Of a stretch of 64,000 bases of DNA, positions 36,260 to 45,274 are shown piece after piece. The translations under genes and the position numbers were made by a program. The stretch comes from Agarivorans sp. TSD2052. GTDB lineage: Bacteria > Pseudomonadota > Gammaproteobacteria > Enterobacterales > Celerinatantimonadaceae. The notes below the pieces were generated by a model. It searched no databases, was not told the DNA's origin, and saw only the letters and a list, made by a program, of their open reading frames with translations. Each line of letters begins with the position of its first letter. Positions within the stretch are counted from its first letter, which is position 1. Location: contig NZ_CP096670.1 in the NCBI RefSeq assembly GCF_023238625.1, positions 4,050,001 through 4,114,000 of the forward strand, in the 5' to 3' direction.

Positions 36260-36286
36260 CACCGACTAGGCAAAAGCTAGTCGGTG
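36260..36286 (-). terminator. Attenuating hairpin between livK and livH
   Basis: 10-bp perfect arms, CACCGACTAG (36260-36269) and CTAGTCGGTG (36277-36286), followed on the minus strand by TTTTCCGTTTT. It is a partial terminator, which would keep binding protein in excess over permeases. Confidence 0.8.
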
Positions 36287-36299
36287 CATCATTACGGAA

Positions 36300-37418
36300 T
36301 TACTTAGCGGCAGACGAAGAACCGTCAGCATGCCAAGAGAATACGCCAAAGTCGAAGCCTTTAAGGTCGCCTTTAGTATCCCACTGTAGTGGTCCCATTA
36401 CCGTATCAACTTTGTTGTTACGTAGGTATTCAGCGACTGCTTCAGGATCATCACCCGCAGCACTCACACCAGCAACAATAGATTGCATAGCCGCATAGGC
36501 TGTCCATACAAACGGGCCAGTTGGGTCATCACCTTTCTCTACTAAGGCATCAACAATAGGCTTGTTGGCAGGGTCTAAGTCATATTTCTTAGGAAGGGTA
36601 ACCAGTAAACCTTCTGAGGCTTCACCTGCAATAGCCGAGATGTCTTTATTACCCACACCTTCTGGACCCATAAAGGTAGCCTTAAGGCCTTTCTCTGCTG
36701 ACTGACGCAAAATGGCACCAAGTTCAGGGTGGTAGCCACCGTAATAAACGAAATCCACTTTCTCTTTGTTTAGTTTAGAAATAAGCGCAGAAAAATCTTT
36801 ATCGCCAGCGGTTACACCTTCAAAGGCCACCACTTTAACACCCGCAGTTTCTAGTTCAGTTTTTACTGAAGTGGCAATACCTTCACCGTATTGCTGTTTG
36901 TCATGAATAACCGCAACACGCTCAGGTTTAACTTTGTCGATAATGTAACGAGCGGCAGTTGGGCCTTGGTCGCTATCTAAACCAATAGTACGGAAAGTAA
37001 GTTGGTAGCCACGGCTGGTGATATCAGGGCTAGTTGACGCAGGAGTAATCATTAATACGCCTTCGTCTTCATAAACGTCTGACGCGGGTTGGGTCGCGCC
37101 AGAACACAGGTGACCGATTACGTATTTAACACCATCATTGATGATTTTGTTGGCTACGGCTACCGCCTGTTTTGGTTCACAAGCATCGTCGTACACTACC
37201 GCTTCAATTTGCTTACCTTCAATGCCACCCGCTTGATTAAGCAGCTCAACAGCAATACCTGCACCAGCAAATTGCATGTCACCATATTGAGCAACCGGAC
37301 CGGTTACAGGGCCTGCAATTGCAACCTTGATAGTATCAGCAGCGTTAGCTACAGACACAGCACCAAATAACGCTAGCGAAACCGCTAAGCCGGAAGCTGA
37401 TTTTTTCCATTTAGTCAT
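36300..37418 (-). CDS. livK: Branched-chain amino acid ABC transporter binding protein LivK/LivJ
   Basis: A 372-residue periplasmic binding protein. The signal peptide (1-26) ends SVANA, followed by [49 protein letters not shown] carries the conserved disulfide pair of LivJ/LivK. The frame starts at 37430, but the ATG at 37418 has GGAG 8 bases upstream. It is first in livKHMGF and has a long upstream region able to form a pseudoknot. Leu specificity (LivK) or Leu/Ile/Val (LivJ) cannot be told apart from the sequence. Confidence 0.93.
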   Translation of the reverse strand: MTKWKKSASGLAVSLALFGAVSVANAADTIKVAIAGPVTGPVAQYGDMQFAGAGIAVELLNQAGGIEGKQIEAVVYDDACEPKQAVAVANKIINDGVKYVIGHLCSGATQPASDVYEDEGVLMITPASTSPDITSRGYQLTFRTIGLDSDQGPTAARYIIDKVKPERVAVIHDKQQYGEGIATSVKTELETAGVKVVAFEGVTAGDKDFSALISKLNKEKVDFVYYGGYHPELGAILRQSAEKGLKATFMGPEGVGNKDISAIAGEASEGLLVTLPKKYDLDPANKPIVDALVEKGDDPTGPFVWTAYAAMQSIVAGVSAAGDDPEAVAEYLRNNKVDTVMGPLQWDTKGDLKGFDFGVFSWHADGSSSAAK

Positions 37419-37562
37419 TAGAAACTCCATGTTAGCTTTTTGTTATATTATGTATGTTTGCAGAGATGATGCGCTAGCTGGCAAAGCCAAGCTATCCCCA
37501 GTAATCACCTCAGTGGTTCCTGTTTTACCTTATACTCACAGTGTTTAACAAGAGGAAGGATC

Positions 37563-37621
37563 AGCAGAGTAGGTTCGCACTGGTTTTTTCGCCGACCATA
37601 ACTCTGCTCAACAAGCGAACC
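37563..37621 (-). promoter_or_regulatory. Pseudoknot-capable element upstream of livK
   Basis: Two interleaved complementary pairs: AGCAGAGT (37563-37570) with ACTCTGCT (37601-37608), and GGTTCGC (37572-37578) with GCGAACC (37615-37621). Their order (a, b, a', b') is that of an H-type pseudoknot. It lies 145-203 bp upstream of the livK ATG. It could be a leader RNA element or two overlapping protein operators. It matches no motif that I know. Confidence 0.4.
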
Positions 37622-37981
37622 ACCAGCCACAAACAGCATAGAAAACCAAAAAAGTAGAGATTTAACCCACAACGGATCACAAATAAGGCATTTAACCCTT
37701 AATTTTTGTAAATATGCTACAACTATGGTGGATTACTAATATTGATACGGGATTTTGGTTTTCTTTGCAGCATAAATGCACAGCCAATAAGCAGTAGACA
37801 GGCCACTTTAGCTTTTCCCTTGCCATTAGTAATGAAATATTACGCTAACTTTTGGAATATTTATGCAGCGTCAATATCTAGTATTCAGAGCAACACTGGC
37901 CAGTGTGAATACCATAATATGCACAGTAAACTGACATTATCCGCCGAGATGAATCGTTGTGTAGAGTGAAAAAGTGGACAC
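37622..37981. other. Non-coding gap upstream of livK
   Basis: No convincing gene, RNA or repeat. A 75-codon plus-strand frame at 37742-37969 lacks a ribosome site and family resemblance. The region probably holds the livK promoter, which I could not place with confidence. Confidence 0.5.
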
Positions 37982-38007
37982 CAAAAACGCTCGTTTAAAC
38001 GAGCGTT
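37982..38007 (-). terminator. Terminator of the DUF4397 lipoprotein gene
   Basis: The palindrome AACGCTCG-TTTAAA-CGAGCGTT (37986-38007) is followed on the minus strand by TTTGG. It lies 9 bp after the stop at 38017. Confidence 0.8.
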
Positions 38008-38016
38008 GTACTTAAA

Positions 38017-39438
38017 CTAATAGAACACTCTTTGCATGTCGTAGGGTGCTCCGCCATAGGCGCTTTCGGTAGCGGTTAAGTTAACCACATCGCCTTCCTC
38101 TACATTGCTTAGACTATATTCAAGCAGCAAGTCACCACTGCTCTCACCATATATGTATATATCATAGTCTCCTTGCTCAATCTGATACTCTTCAGAGCCG
38201 AGGTAAGTCAGAGTAACTACCGCTTCATAATTACTGGGGTTAGCGCCATCGGCCACCACCACAATGTCTAAAGACTCTGAATCTTCATTATCAATAGCAT
38301 GGGTGAAAATGAGCTTACCGTGGGTGGCAATGATACTCAGATCATTTACTTGGTCATTTAGCGTCAGGTCTTCGTCACTATCACCGGCTGCAATAATGGT
38401 GATTTGAGAGTCTGTCGTTATCTCAAAACTTTCCACTGCTAATGCTGAGTCGGTATCAATATCCGCTCCAAAATCATACATATAAAATGTCATGCTATCG
38501 CCGTCATCCACATCACTAATCGTAATTTCTGCTTCAGCAGACAAATCACCAAAGTCTAGATGGGTAAACAGCAATTGTTTACCGGAGCCATCATCGAAAT
38601 AAATATCTATCGCTTCGGTATTAGCAATAGCATTGTTTACTCTAAGATAAGCAGGTTGGGCATCATTGGTAATCAATCGTGCCTCATCTTCATCACATTC
38701 AACCACCGCGTAGCGCAGCGTATTACTGCCTGCAACCGAATAACTCACCACACTATAAATGTATGAACTAGCGGCTTCGAGGCTGATATTATCCGCTGCT
38801 ATGACAATAGAGCTGGTGTCTGACTCAGTGACTATAATTTTATAAGTACCCTGGTCAACATCTAGCTCTTCAGATTCCCCCATATAGCTCAGCGAACTGG
38901 TCACCGATTTATTAAGCAAATTACCCCCTTCATCAACGAGATAAATATCTACATTCGCTAACTCACTGGATGCTTGAAAAAACTGTATTCTCGCTTGTCC
39001 GTCGTCGTATTCGTCATCGTATAGGTCGTCAACATCGGTTTGAATTGTTAGCACTTCTGGGGAAAAAGGATCCTCTCCATACAGAATATACGAATGAATA
39101 TACTGTTTCTTTATTGTGATCTCATCATCGTCGGTGAAGCGAGCATACTCTGTGTTCGGTAAAATCTGATTAAACTCGAGGTCATAACTGCCCGTGCTCA
39201 ACTCAGTTAAAGCACTGGACTCAGCAAAGCCAATTTGGGCAAATGCGTTTTCATCCATGATGAGCTCTATATCTGGCGACGCTGGAACTAAATTTACAAA
39301 TCGAAAATAACCCGTGCTAGAAGTCGCGCTTTCATCTTCATCATCGTCACCGATTTGAAAGTTACTTAAATCACAAGCCACTAGAGTGATACTAACTAGC
39401 ACTAACACCGCAAGTTTCCATAACTTACTCATAAACAT
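38017..39438 (-). CDS. Acidic DUF4397-type lipoprotein
   Basis: A 473-residue protein. The signal peptide ends at the lipobox LVAC with Cys22, followed by the strongly acidic stretch GDDDEDESATSS. At least three repeated beta-sandwich units of DUF4397 type can be seen: FRFVNLVPASPDIELIMDE (about 47), ARIQFFQASSELANVDIYLVD (about 148), and YLRVNNAIANTEAIDIYFDD (about 265); a fourth lies near 378-397. Each is followed by a segment like L..G.Y.I.V. Function unknown; probably a surface or periplasmic protein. It begins with an ATG 5 bases after GGAG. It stands alone with its own terminator. Confidence 0.8.
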   Translation of the reverse strand: MFMSKLWKLAVLVLVSITLVACDLSNFQIGDDDEDESATSSTGYFRFVNLVPASPDIELIMDENAFAQIGFAESSALTELSTGSYDLEFNQILPNTEYARFTDDDEITIKKQYIHSYILYGEDPFSPEVLTIQTDVDDLYDDEYDDGQARIQFFQASSELANVDIYLVDEGGNLLNKSVTSSLSYMGESEELDVDQGTYKIIVTESDTSSIVIAADNISLEAASSYIYSVVSYSVAGSNTLRYAVVECDEDEARLITNDAQPAYLRVNNAIANTEAIDIYFDDGSGKQLLFTHLDFGDLSAEAEITISDVDDGDSMTFYMYDFGADIDTDSALAVESFEITTDSQITIIAAGDSDEDLTLNDQVNDLSIIATHGKLIFTHAIDNEDSESLDIVVVADGANPSNYEAVVTLTYLGSEEYQIEQGDYDIYIYGESSGDLLLEYSLSNVEEGDVVNLTATESAYGGAPYDMQRVFY

Positions 39439-39790
39439 AACTACTCCATAATACGGGGAAACGTCAGATTTCTGCCATCCTCATCCGCAACCTAGGCTGG
39501 ATGACTTGATTGATGATGAAAGCGCATTCAACAAGCCTTCAAACATCTTTAAGCGCTTAAGTTCGGCTAGCCTTTGATTTGGTTTAGTTGAAGAACTCAT
39601 TTGCAGAAACAAGATTGGATATTACTGAGCAAGCCCGCCAACGAAAAGCCAACAGCGGTCGATTCAACCAAAACTCCATATTTGCAGATAGGCATTCAAG
39701 GCAGATAAACGTACCGCTTAAACATTATTTTGGAGACGAGAAGCTTAGTTGAGTTATAGCAGTGAGTAAGTTCAGAGAAAAATAGAGCAG
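39439..39790. other. Intergenic stretch without a recognised gene
   Basis: About 350 bp between the lipoprotein start and the mscS terminator. I see no ORF with a ribosome site, no tRNA and no strong repeat. It should carry the lipoprotein promoter on the minus strand. Confidence 0.5.
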
Positions 39791-39820
39791 TATTGGTTGC
39801 CAGCCAGGCGACAACCAATA
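39791..39820 (-). terminator. Terminator of the MscS-family gene
   Basis: TATTGGTTG (39791-39799) pairs with CAACCAATA (39812-39820). On the minus strand a TATTTTTC follows about 7 bases later. The spacing makes it a moderate terminator. Confidence 0.55.
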
Positions 39821-39832
39821 CGGTAACGAATA

Positions 39833-40918
39833 CTAAGACACGTCACTCCCTACTTGTGAAGCCAAGTGCAAAGTGCGGGTAGGAAAGGCAAACTCAGCGT
39901 CGTTGGCAACCACAATTTCAACCACTTTATTGAGTACATCTTGTTTAACTTGGTGGTATTTGACCCAATCGGTTGTTTTGGTGAAAGTATAAATAAAGAA
40001 GTCTAACGACGAGGCATTAAAGCTATTGAAGTTAACCATGAGAGTTTGGCTGGTATCGATCTCTGGGTGATGACGCAGCATCAACTCTACCTCTGCGACG
40101 ACCTTGGTCATTTTCGGCGCATCATCGTAACGAATACCGATGGTTTCTTTAATCCGTCGGTGGCTCATACGGCTTGGATTTTCAACTGCAATACTAGAGA
40201 AAATCGCGTTAGGTACATACAAAGGGCGTTTATCAAAGGTGCGGATCTTGGTCACCCGCCAGCCGATGTTCTCTACGGTACCCTCAATACTGCGGTCTGG
40301 AGAACGGATCCAATCGCCCACCTTAAAGGGTTTATCGAAGTAGACAATTAAGGCACCAAAAAAGTTAGCCAACAAGTCTTTGGCAGCCATACCCACTACT
40401 AGGCCGCCCATCCCACCAAAGGCTAATACACCTGAAATACTAAAGCCTAGGGTTTGAAACACGGCTAACATGAGTAAAATAATGACGGCTGCACGGCACA
40501 GTTTTGCTACCGCATGCACGGTGGTTTGATCTTTGCCCACAGCAATTAGCTGGCGCTCAGCACGGCGAACAAAGCGCATACCTACCCAGGCGAGTAGAAA
40601 AACAATCAATACTTGTCGCACGACTGGAATCACTGGTTTCAAGTCAGAATCAAGCGCATTGGCAAACGCCACCGCCACCAGCGAGAGACCGACGACAGCT
40701 ATCAACCAATTGATCGGTTTCCACAACGAATACCAAATAGCATCATCCCATACCGTTGTGGTTTTTTGGGTTAAACGACTTAAACGCGCCGCCAATACGC
40801 GCCACACAATAAACGCTAACAAGGTAATGCCTAACACCACAAACACGTCAAACAGCCAATTAGAGGTCGCTAACTGGGCTTGTTCTTGCTCTAACCACTG
40901 GGAAAACTCTTCAAACAT
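39833..40918 (-). CDS. MscS-family mechanosensitive ion channel
   Basis: A 361-residue inner-membrane protein with about four or five helices. Helices lie at about 22-45, 66-88, 98-115 and 138-157. The pore helix and start of the beta domain read GVLAFGGMGGLVVGMAAKDLLANFFGALIVYFDKPFKVGDWI (residues about 164-205), the MscS core. It likely opens under membrane tension. The number of helices is more than MscS itself (three), closer to the YbdG or MscM branch. It is a single gene after prlC on the same strand, separated by a terminator. Confidence 0.9.
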   Translation of the reverse strand: MFEEFSQWLEQEQAQLATSNWLFDVFVVLGITLLAFIVWRVLAARLSRLTQKTTTVWDDAIWYSLWKPINWLIAVVGLSLVAVAFANALDSDLKPVIPVVRQVLIVFLLAWVGMRFVRRAERQLIAVGKDQTTVHAVAKLCRAAVIILLMLAVFQTLGFSISGVLAFGGMGGLVVGMAAKDLLANFFGALIVYFDKPFKVGDWIRSPDRSIEGTVENIGWRVTKIRTFDKRPLYVPNAIFSSIAVENPSRMSHRRIKETIGIRYDDAPKMTKVVAEVELMLRHHPEIDTSQTLMVNFNSFNASSLDFFIYTFTKTTDWVKYHQVKQDVLNKVVEIVVANDAEFAFPTRTLHLASQVGSDVS

Positions 40919-40940
40919 AGATCCGTCTCTTTATAAACAA

Positions 40941-40960
40941 AACGCGGCCGAAGCCGCGTT
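40941..40960 (-). terminator. Terminator of prlC
   Basis: AACGCGGC-TTCG-GCCGCGTT hairpin on the minus strand, followed by TTGTTTATAA. It has a stable UUCG loop. Confidence 0.87.
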
Positions 40961-40985
40961 AATAAGATTGAGTTAGCCGACGACT

Positions 40986-43019
40986 TTACGCGGCGATACC
41001 TGAGTGGCGCAATAAAGCATCCACTTTCGGCTCTCTTCCTCTAAAGGCTTTAAATAATTCCATCGGCTCTTGAGAGCCACCTTTTTCTAAGATGTTACTC
41101 AAGAAGTGTAAGCCAGTCTCAGAGTTGAAAATACCGTCGTCTTCAAATTTTGAGAAAGCATCTGCCGACAATACCTCTGCCCATTTATAGCTGTAATAAC
41201 CCGCGCTATAGCCACCAGCAAAAATATGGCTAAAGCTATTTTGGAAACGGTTAAAACTTGGTGGCTTAATCACCGATACTTGCTCGCGCACTTCGTTCAA
41301 GCGTTCAAGAACACTGCGGCCATCGGCAGCTTCATAGTGTAAACGGAAGTCAAACAGCGAGAATTCTAATTGGCGCACCATGGTCATCGCCGATTGGAAG
41401 TTACGCGCCGCAAGCATTTTATCTAGCAAAGCTTGGGGTAAGGGTTCGCCAGTTTCATAGTGACCAGAAATGAAAGCTAAAGCGTCAGTCTGCCAGCACC
41501 AATTCTCTAGAAACTGGCTAGGTAGTTCGACCGCATCCCAAGCTACACCGTTAATCCCGGATACGGCAGCTTCGTCTACTTTAGTCAGCATATGGTGAAT
41601 GCCATGGCCAAATTCATGGAACAAGGTAATCACTTCGTCGTGAGTAAATAAGGCCGGTTTATCCCCCACTGGCTTATTAAAATTACAGGTTAAATAGGCC
41701 ACCGGTTTGATCAGTTTTCCATGCGCATCTACTCGACGGTCGATACAGCCATCCATCCATGCTCCGCCACGTTTATGCTCTCGCGCGTATAAATCTAGGT
41801 AGAAGGAGCCGCGTAGCTCGCCGGTTTCATCGCTAATGTCAAAGAAACGTACGTCTGAGTGCCAAGTATCAACACCTTGCTTCTCGGTCACCGTCACCTT
41901 AAATAAGCGTTTCACCACTTCAAATAAGCCACCTAATACACGATCTTCTGGGAAGTAAGGGCGTAACTGCTCATCAGAAATTGAGTAAGTGTGCTGCTTC
42001 AATTTTTCAGAATAATAAGCCATGTCCCAAGCGGCTAATTCGGCAACTTGATAGTGCTCGCTAGCGAAGGCTTGCAGCTCGGCTAATTCATTCTCGGCTT
42101 GTGGTTTAGAGCGGGCAGCCAAGTCATTAAGAAAGCCCAGTACTTGGCTAGGTGATTCGGCCATTTTGGTCGCTAGAGACTTGTCGGCGTAGCTAGCAAA
42201 ACCTAATAACTGGGCCAGCTCGGTACGCAATGCTAACTCTTCATCAATAATGGCAGTGTTATCAAATTTTTGTTCGGTGCTCGCTTGCTCAGAAGCGCGC
42301 GTGCTGAAAGCGCGATACATTTCTTCACGCAACTCTCGCTTATCTGCGTAAGTCATCACTGGTAAGTAACTAGGAAACTCAAGAGTTAATAAATAACCAT
42401 CAAGTTCTTTTAATTCGGCGGCTTGTTTCGCTGCAGCCAAGGCTGATTCGGGCAAACCAGCAAGTTCGTTAACATCGCTGATATGTTTTTGCCATGCCAA
42501 GGTAGCATCTAACACATTGTTGGAAAACTGTGAGGATATTTCAGACAGCCGCTTCACTATGTCACCATAGCGGCTTTGCTGCTCGGCTTCTAAGCCAATA
42601 CCCGATAATTCGAAATCACGCAGCGCATCAGTAATCGATTTTTGTTGAGCCAAGTTATATTCAGCAAAAGCATCACTGGCGGCTAGCTGCTTGTAAGCTT
42701 GATATAAACCCTCATGCTGACCCACAAAGGTGCTGTACTCAGACAAAATTGGCAAACATGCTTCATAAGCTTCACGCAGGGCTTGGCTATTCACTACCGA
42801 GTTACAATGGCTTACTGGCGACCAAAGACGGCTTAGGCGATCATTCACCTCATCTAAGGGCAGAATGAAGTTTTGCCAAGTAGCGATCGGCTCCTCAAGT
42901 ACTCGGTCGATAGTAGCGCGACATTCTTCAATCACTTGCTCTACCGCAGGCTGCACATGTTCTGGCTTAATTTGGCTAAACGGAGGTAATCCGGGTAAAT
43001 CAAGTAAGGGATTGCTCAT
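40986..43019 (-). CDS. prlC: Oligopeptidase A (M3 metallopeptidase)
   Basis: A 677-residue cytosolic zinc peptidase (E. coli 680). The HEXXH site is His468-Glu469-Phe-Gly-His472 in LFHEFGHGIHHML, and the third zinc ligand region is GINGVAWDAVELPSQFLENW. It digests peptides, including cleaved signal peptides. It starts MSNPLLDLPGLPPF, the family start. It is divergent from the histidine kinase gene. Confidence 0.96.
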   Translation of the reverse strand: MSNPLLDLPGLPPFSQIKPEHVQPAVEQVIEECRATIDRVLEEPIATWQNFILPLDEVNDRLSRLWSPVSHCNSVVNSQALREAYEACLPILSEYSTFVGQHEGLYQAYKQLAASDAFAEYNLAQQKSITDALRDFELSGIGLEAEQQSRYGDIVKRLSEISSQFSNNVLDATLAWQKHISDVNELAGLPESALAAAKQAAELKELDGYLLTLEFPSYLPVMTYADKRELREEMYRAFSTRASEQASTEQKFDNTAIIDEELALRTELAQLLGFASYADKSLATKMAESPSQVLGFLNDLAARSKPQAENELAELQAFASEHYQVAELAAWDMAYYSEKLKQHTYSISDEQLRPYFPEDRVLGGLFEVVKRLFKVTVTEKQGVDTWHSDVRFFDISDETGELRGSFYLDLYAREHKRGGAWMDGCIDRRVDAHGKLIKPVAYLTCNFNKPVGDKPALFTHDEVITLFHEFGHGIHHMLTKVDEAAVSGINGVAWDAVELPSQFLENWCWQTDALAFISGHYETGEPLPQALLDKMLAARNFQSAMTMVRQLEFSLFDFRLHYEAADGRSVLERLNEVREQVSVIKPPSFNRFQNSFSHIFAGGYSAGYYSYKWAEVLSADAFSKFEDDGIFNSETGLHFLSNILEKGGSQEPMELFKAFRGREPKVDALLRHSGIAA

Positions 43020-43113
43020 AGGGGATCCTTTAGGACTGAAGAAACTATAACTAGAATAACTTAATCTGGGGTTATTAATTTGTAAATCAACCCACGTTTC
43101 ACAATTTGAACAT

Positions 43114-43141
43114 TTTACATAGCCTCGAATTAGACTATGAT
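43114..43141 (+). promoter_or_regulatory. Probable promoter of the histidine kinase gene
   Basis: TTTACA (43114-43119) and TATGAT (43136-43141), each one mismatch from consensus, with a 16-bp spacer, about 65 bp before the start codon. Confidence 0.5.
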
Positions 43142-43206
43142 TTCCTTAAGGATTATTTTGGTTACTTGGTTTATCAATAACCTAGGCCAACGGGACTCAT
43201 CGATTA

Positions 43207-45210
43207 ATGGATAATAACCAAGATACCACTACTGCAGATAATTACAGTTTGTGGAGAAAACTAGCACTACATAAAGGCTCTAGCAGCCTTTCCTTGCGCA
43301 TGTTGTCCTATATACTCATCTGTTCTACTTTGCTGGCCATTATCATTACCCTGATCCAACTCAGCTACGACTACAAACAAGATGTGCAAGTTATTGAAGA
43401 AAGCATTGACCAAATCGAAGTCAGCTTTTTACAACCTATTGCTGCCAGTTTGTGGAATTTAGATGAAGAACAAGTTGAAGTGCAAATAGAAGGCATTATG
43501 AATTTGCCTAATATGCAGTATGTGCTGGTAAAAGAAATTTTAGGCTCTTCGGAAGTTCCCTTATTAGCTCGGGGGCGCTCGGCTGATCGCTACGATTTAT
43601 CCCAAGAGTTTGAGCTGATATACCAAGGTGAGATGGTAGGTAAGCTGTTTGTTGCCGCTTCGTTAGAACAAGTTTACGAGCGTTTATGGCAAAAAGCCAT
43701 GTTGATCCTAATTAGCCAAACCATTAAGACTTTAGTGGTATCGATTGGTATCTTGTTCATTATCTATTACGTGATTGTTCGCCATCTCAATACCATCGTT
43801 GACTATACCCGTAACTTAGACCTAGATAACCTAGGCGCCCCACTCGAGCTAGAAACCGGTGGAAAACTACGTAACGACGAATTGGGAGAGCTGGTTAACA
43901 CGCTCAACCAGATGACGCAGAAAATTGATCATGAATTTGCCCAAAAACTCAAAGCCACCGAACAACTCGCTCATGAACGAGACTTCTCAGCAACCGTGAT
44001 CAACGCCAGTAACGCGGTAATTGTTACTTTAGACAATCAACTGAATGTCATTACCGCCAACCCAGCGGGTGTGATGCTAACGGGCTTTCATCAAGAAGAA
44101 TTAGAAGGGCAAAATTGGTTAAGTGTGTTTATCGACAACGATATGCGCGAGCAAATTGAAGCTGATTTACGCCAATTAAGGGTTATTCAAGACCAAGAAC
44201 TCACCCTCACCGATCAAGCCAACAATCAATACACCTTGCTGTGGACTTTTGTGCCGTTCTACGAAGGCAACCATGTATCACGCATGATTGCTTTTGGTTA
44301 TGACATTACTCCACTGAAACGGGTTGAAAATGAGATTAAAACCCTTAACGACGAGCTTGAACAAAAAGTACAATCTCGCACCGAACGCCTTGAAGAAAGC
44401 AATTTACAGCTGGCCAACGCCTTCGATAAACTAAAAAATGCCCAACAATCGCTGGTTGAAGCAGAAAAAATGGCTTCGCTTGGTGGCTTAGTGGCGGGTG
44501 TGGCCCACGAAATTAACACCCCCATCGGTATTAGTGTTACCGCCGCCTCATACTTGCAGGAGCAAGGTAAACAACTCGCCCAAAATGTCGAAACGGGCAA
44601 ACTCAGCCGTAAATTCATGGAAGAACTAATTCAAAACTTAAATCAGTCTACCGAACTGCTCCTTAACAACCTAAGGCGGGCCTCTGATTTAATTAGCAGC
44701 TTTAAACAAGTTGCTGTAGACCAGAGCTCTGAAGCTTGTTACACCTTTAATCTCAACGAGAACGTGCATCAAGTTATTACCTCTTTAGGGCATAAAATAC
44801 GCCGTTCAGGTTGCCAAATAGAGGTTAATTGCGACGACGACCTCGAGCTTTACAGCTTCCCCGGTAGCTTTACCCAAATTTACTCAAACTTGATTATCAA
44901 CTCAATCAGGCATGGATTTGACGGTTGGGACGGAGAGAAACGTATTGACATCAATATCTCTCGTGAAAATGACCAACTACATATCGATTTCAAAGACTCA
45001 GGCCGCGGTGTTAATAGTAATATAGCCAAGCGAATATTTGACCCCTTTGTTACCTCAAAACGTGGCCAAGGCGGCAGTGGTTTAGGCACCCATATCGTTT
45101 ACAATCTAGTAGTGCAATTGCTGAAAGGCCATATAGCCTTTGACAGTAAACCCAATGAAGGTGTGCACTTCTCTATTCGTTTGCCTTATCAAGCTCAAAA
45201 AGCTGATTAA
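43207..45210 (+). CDS. PAS-containing membrane sensor histidine kinase
   Basis: A 667-residue kinase. Helix 1 is at about 33-57, then an extracytoplasmic sensor of about 105 residues, and helix 2 at about 165-192. A HAMP-like linker lies at 192-250, PAS at about 260-378, and a coiled coil at about 380-425. The phospho-acceptor His434 lies in VAGVAHEINTPIG. The ATPase has N box NLIINSIRHGFDG, G1 DSGRGV and G2 GGSGLGTHI. The phosphoacceptor region resembles the HPK4 class. No receiver domain and no response regulator gene is adjacent, so its partner is unknown. Signal unknown. Confidence 0.9.
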   Translation: MDNNQDTTTADNYSLWRKLALHKGSSSLSLRMLSYILICSTLLAIIITLIQLSYDYKQDVQVIEESIDQIEVSFLQPIAASLWNLDEEQVEVQIEGIMNLPNMQYVLVKEILGSSEVPLLARGRSADRYDLSQEFELIYQGEMVGKLFVAASLEQVYERLWQKAMLILISQTIKTLVVSIGILFIIYYVIVRHLNTIVDYTRNLDLDNLGAPLELETGGKLRNDELGELVNTLNQMTQKIDHEFAQKLKATEQLAHERDFSATVINASNAVIVTLDNQLNVITANPAGVMLTGFHQEELEGQNWLSVFIDNDMREQIEADLRQLRVIQDQELTLTDQANNQYTLLWTFVPFYEGNHVSRMIAFGYDITPLKRVENEIKTLNDELEQKVQSRTERLEESNLQLANAFDKLKNAQQSLVEAEKMASLGGLVAGVAHEINTPIGISVTAASYLQEQGKQLAQNVETGKLSRKFMEELIQNLNQSTELLLNNLRRASDLISSFKQVAVDQSSEACYTFNLNENVHQVITSLGHKIRRSGCQIEVNCDDDLELYSFPGSFTQIYSNLIINSIRHGFDGWDGEKRIDINISRENDQLHIDFKDSGRGVNSNIAKRIFDPFVTSKRGQGGSGLGTHIVYNLVVQLLKGHIAFDSKPNEGVHFSIRLPYQAQKAD

Positions 45211-45274
45211 CATCAGGCTCTAGTACAGGCTATACTGCTGCAATATTTTGGCTCTACACGGAGTAAGACCCCTA

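Noticed and set aside
32525-37418. Recent duplication of the transporter operon at 20873-25509
   Set aside because: Proteins share family motifs but differ widely in sequence, length and gene spacing, so these are separate paralogous or independently inherited systems.
37742-37969. 75-codon plus-strand frame upstream of livK
   Set aside because: No ribosome site, no recognisable domain, and composition unlike neighbouring genes; treated as chance.
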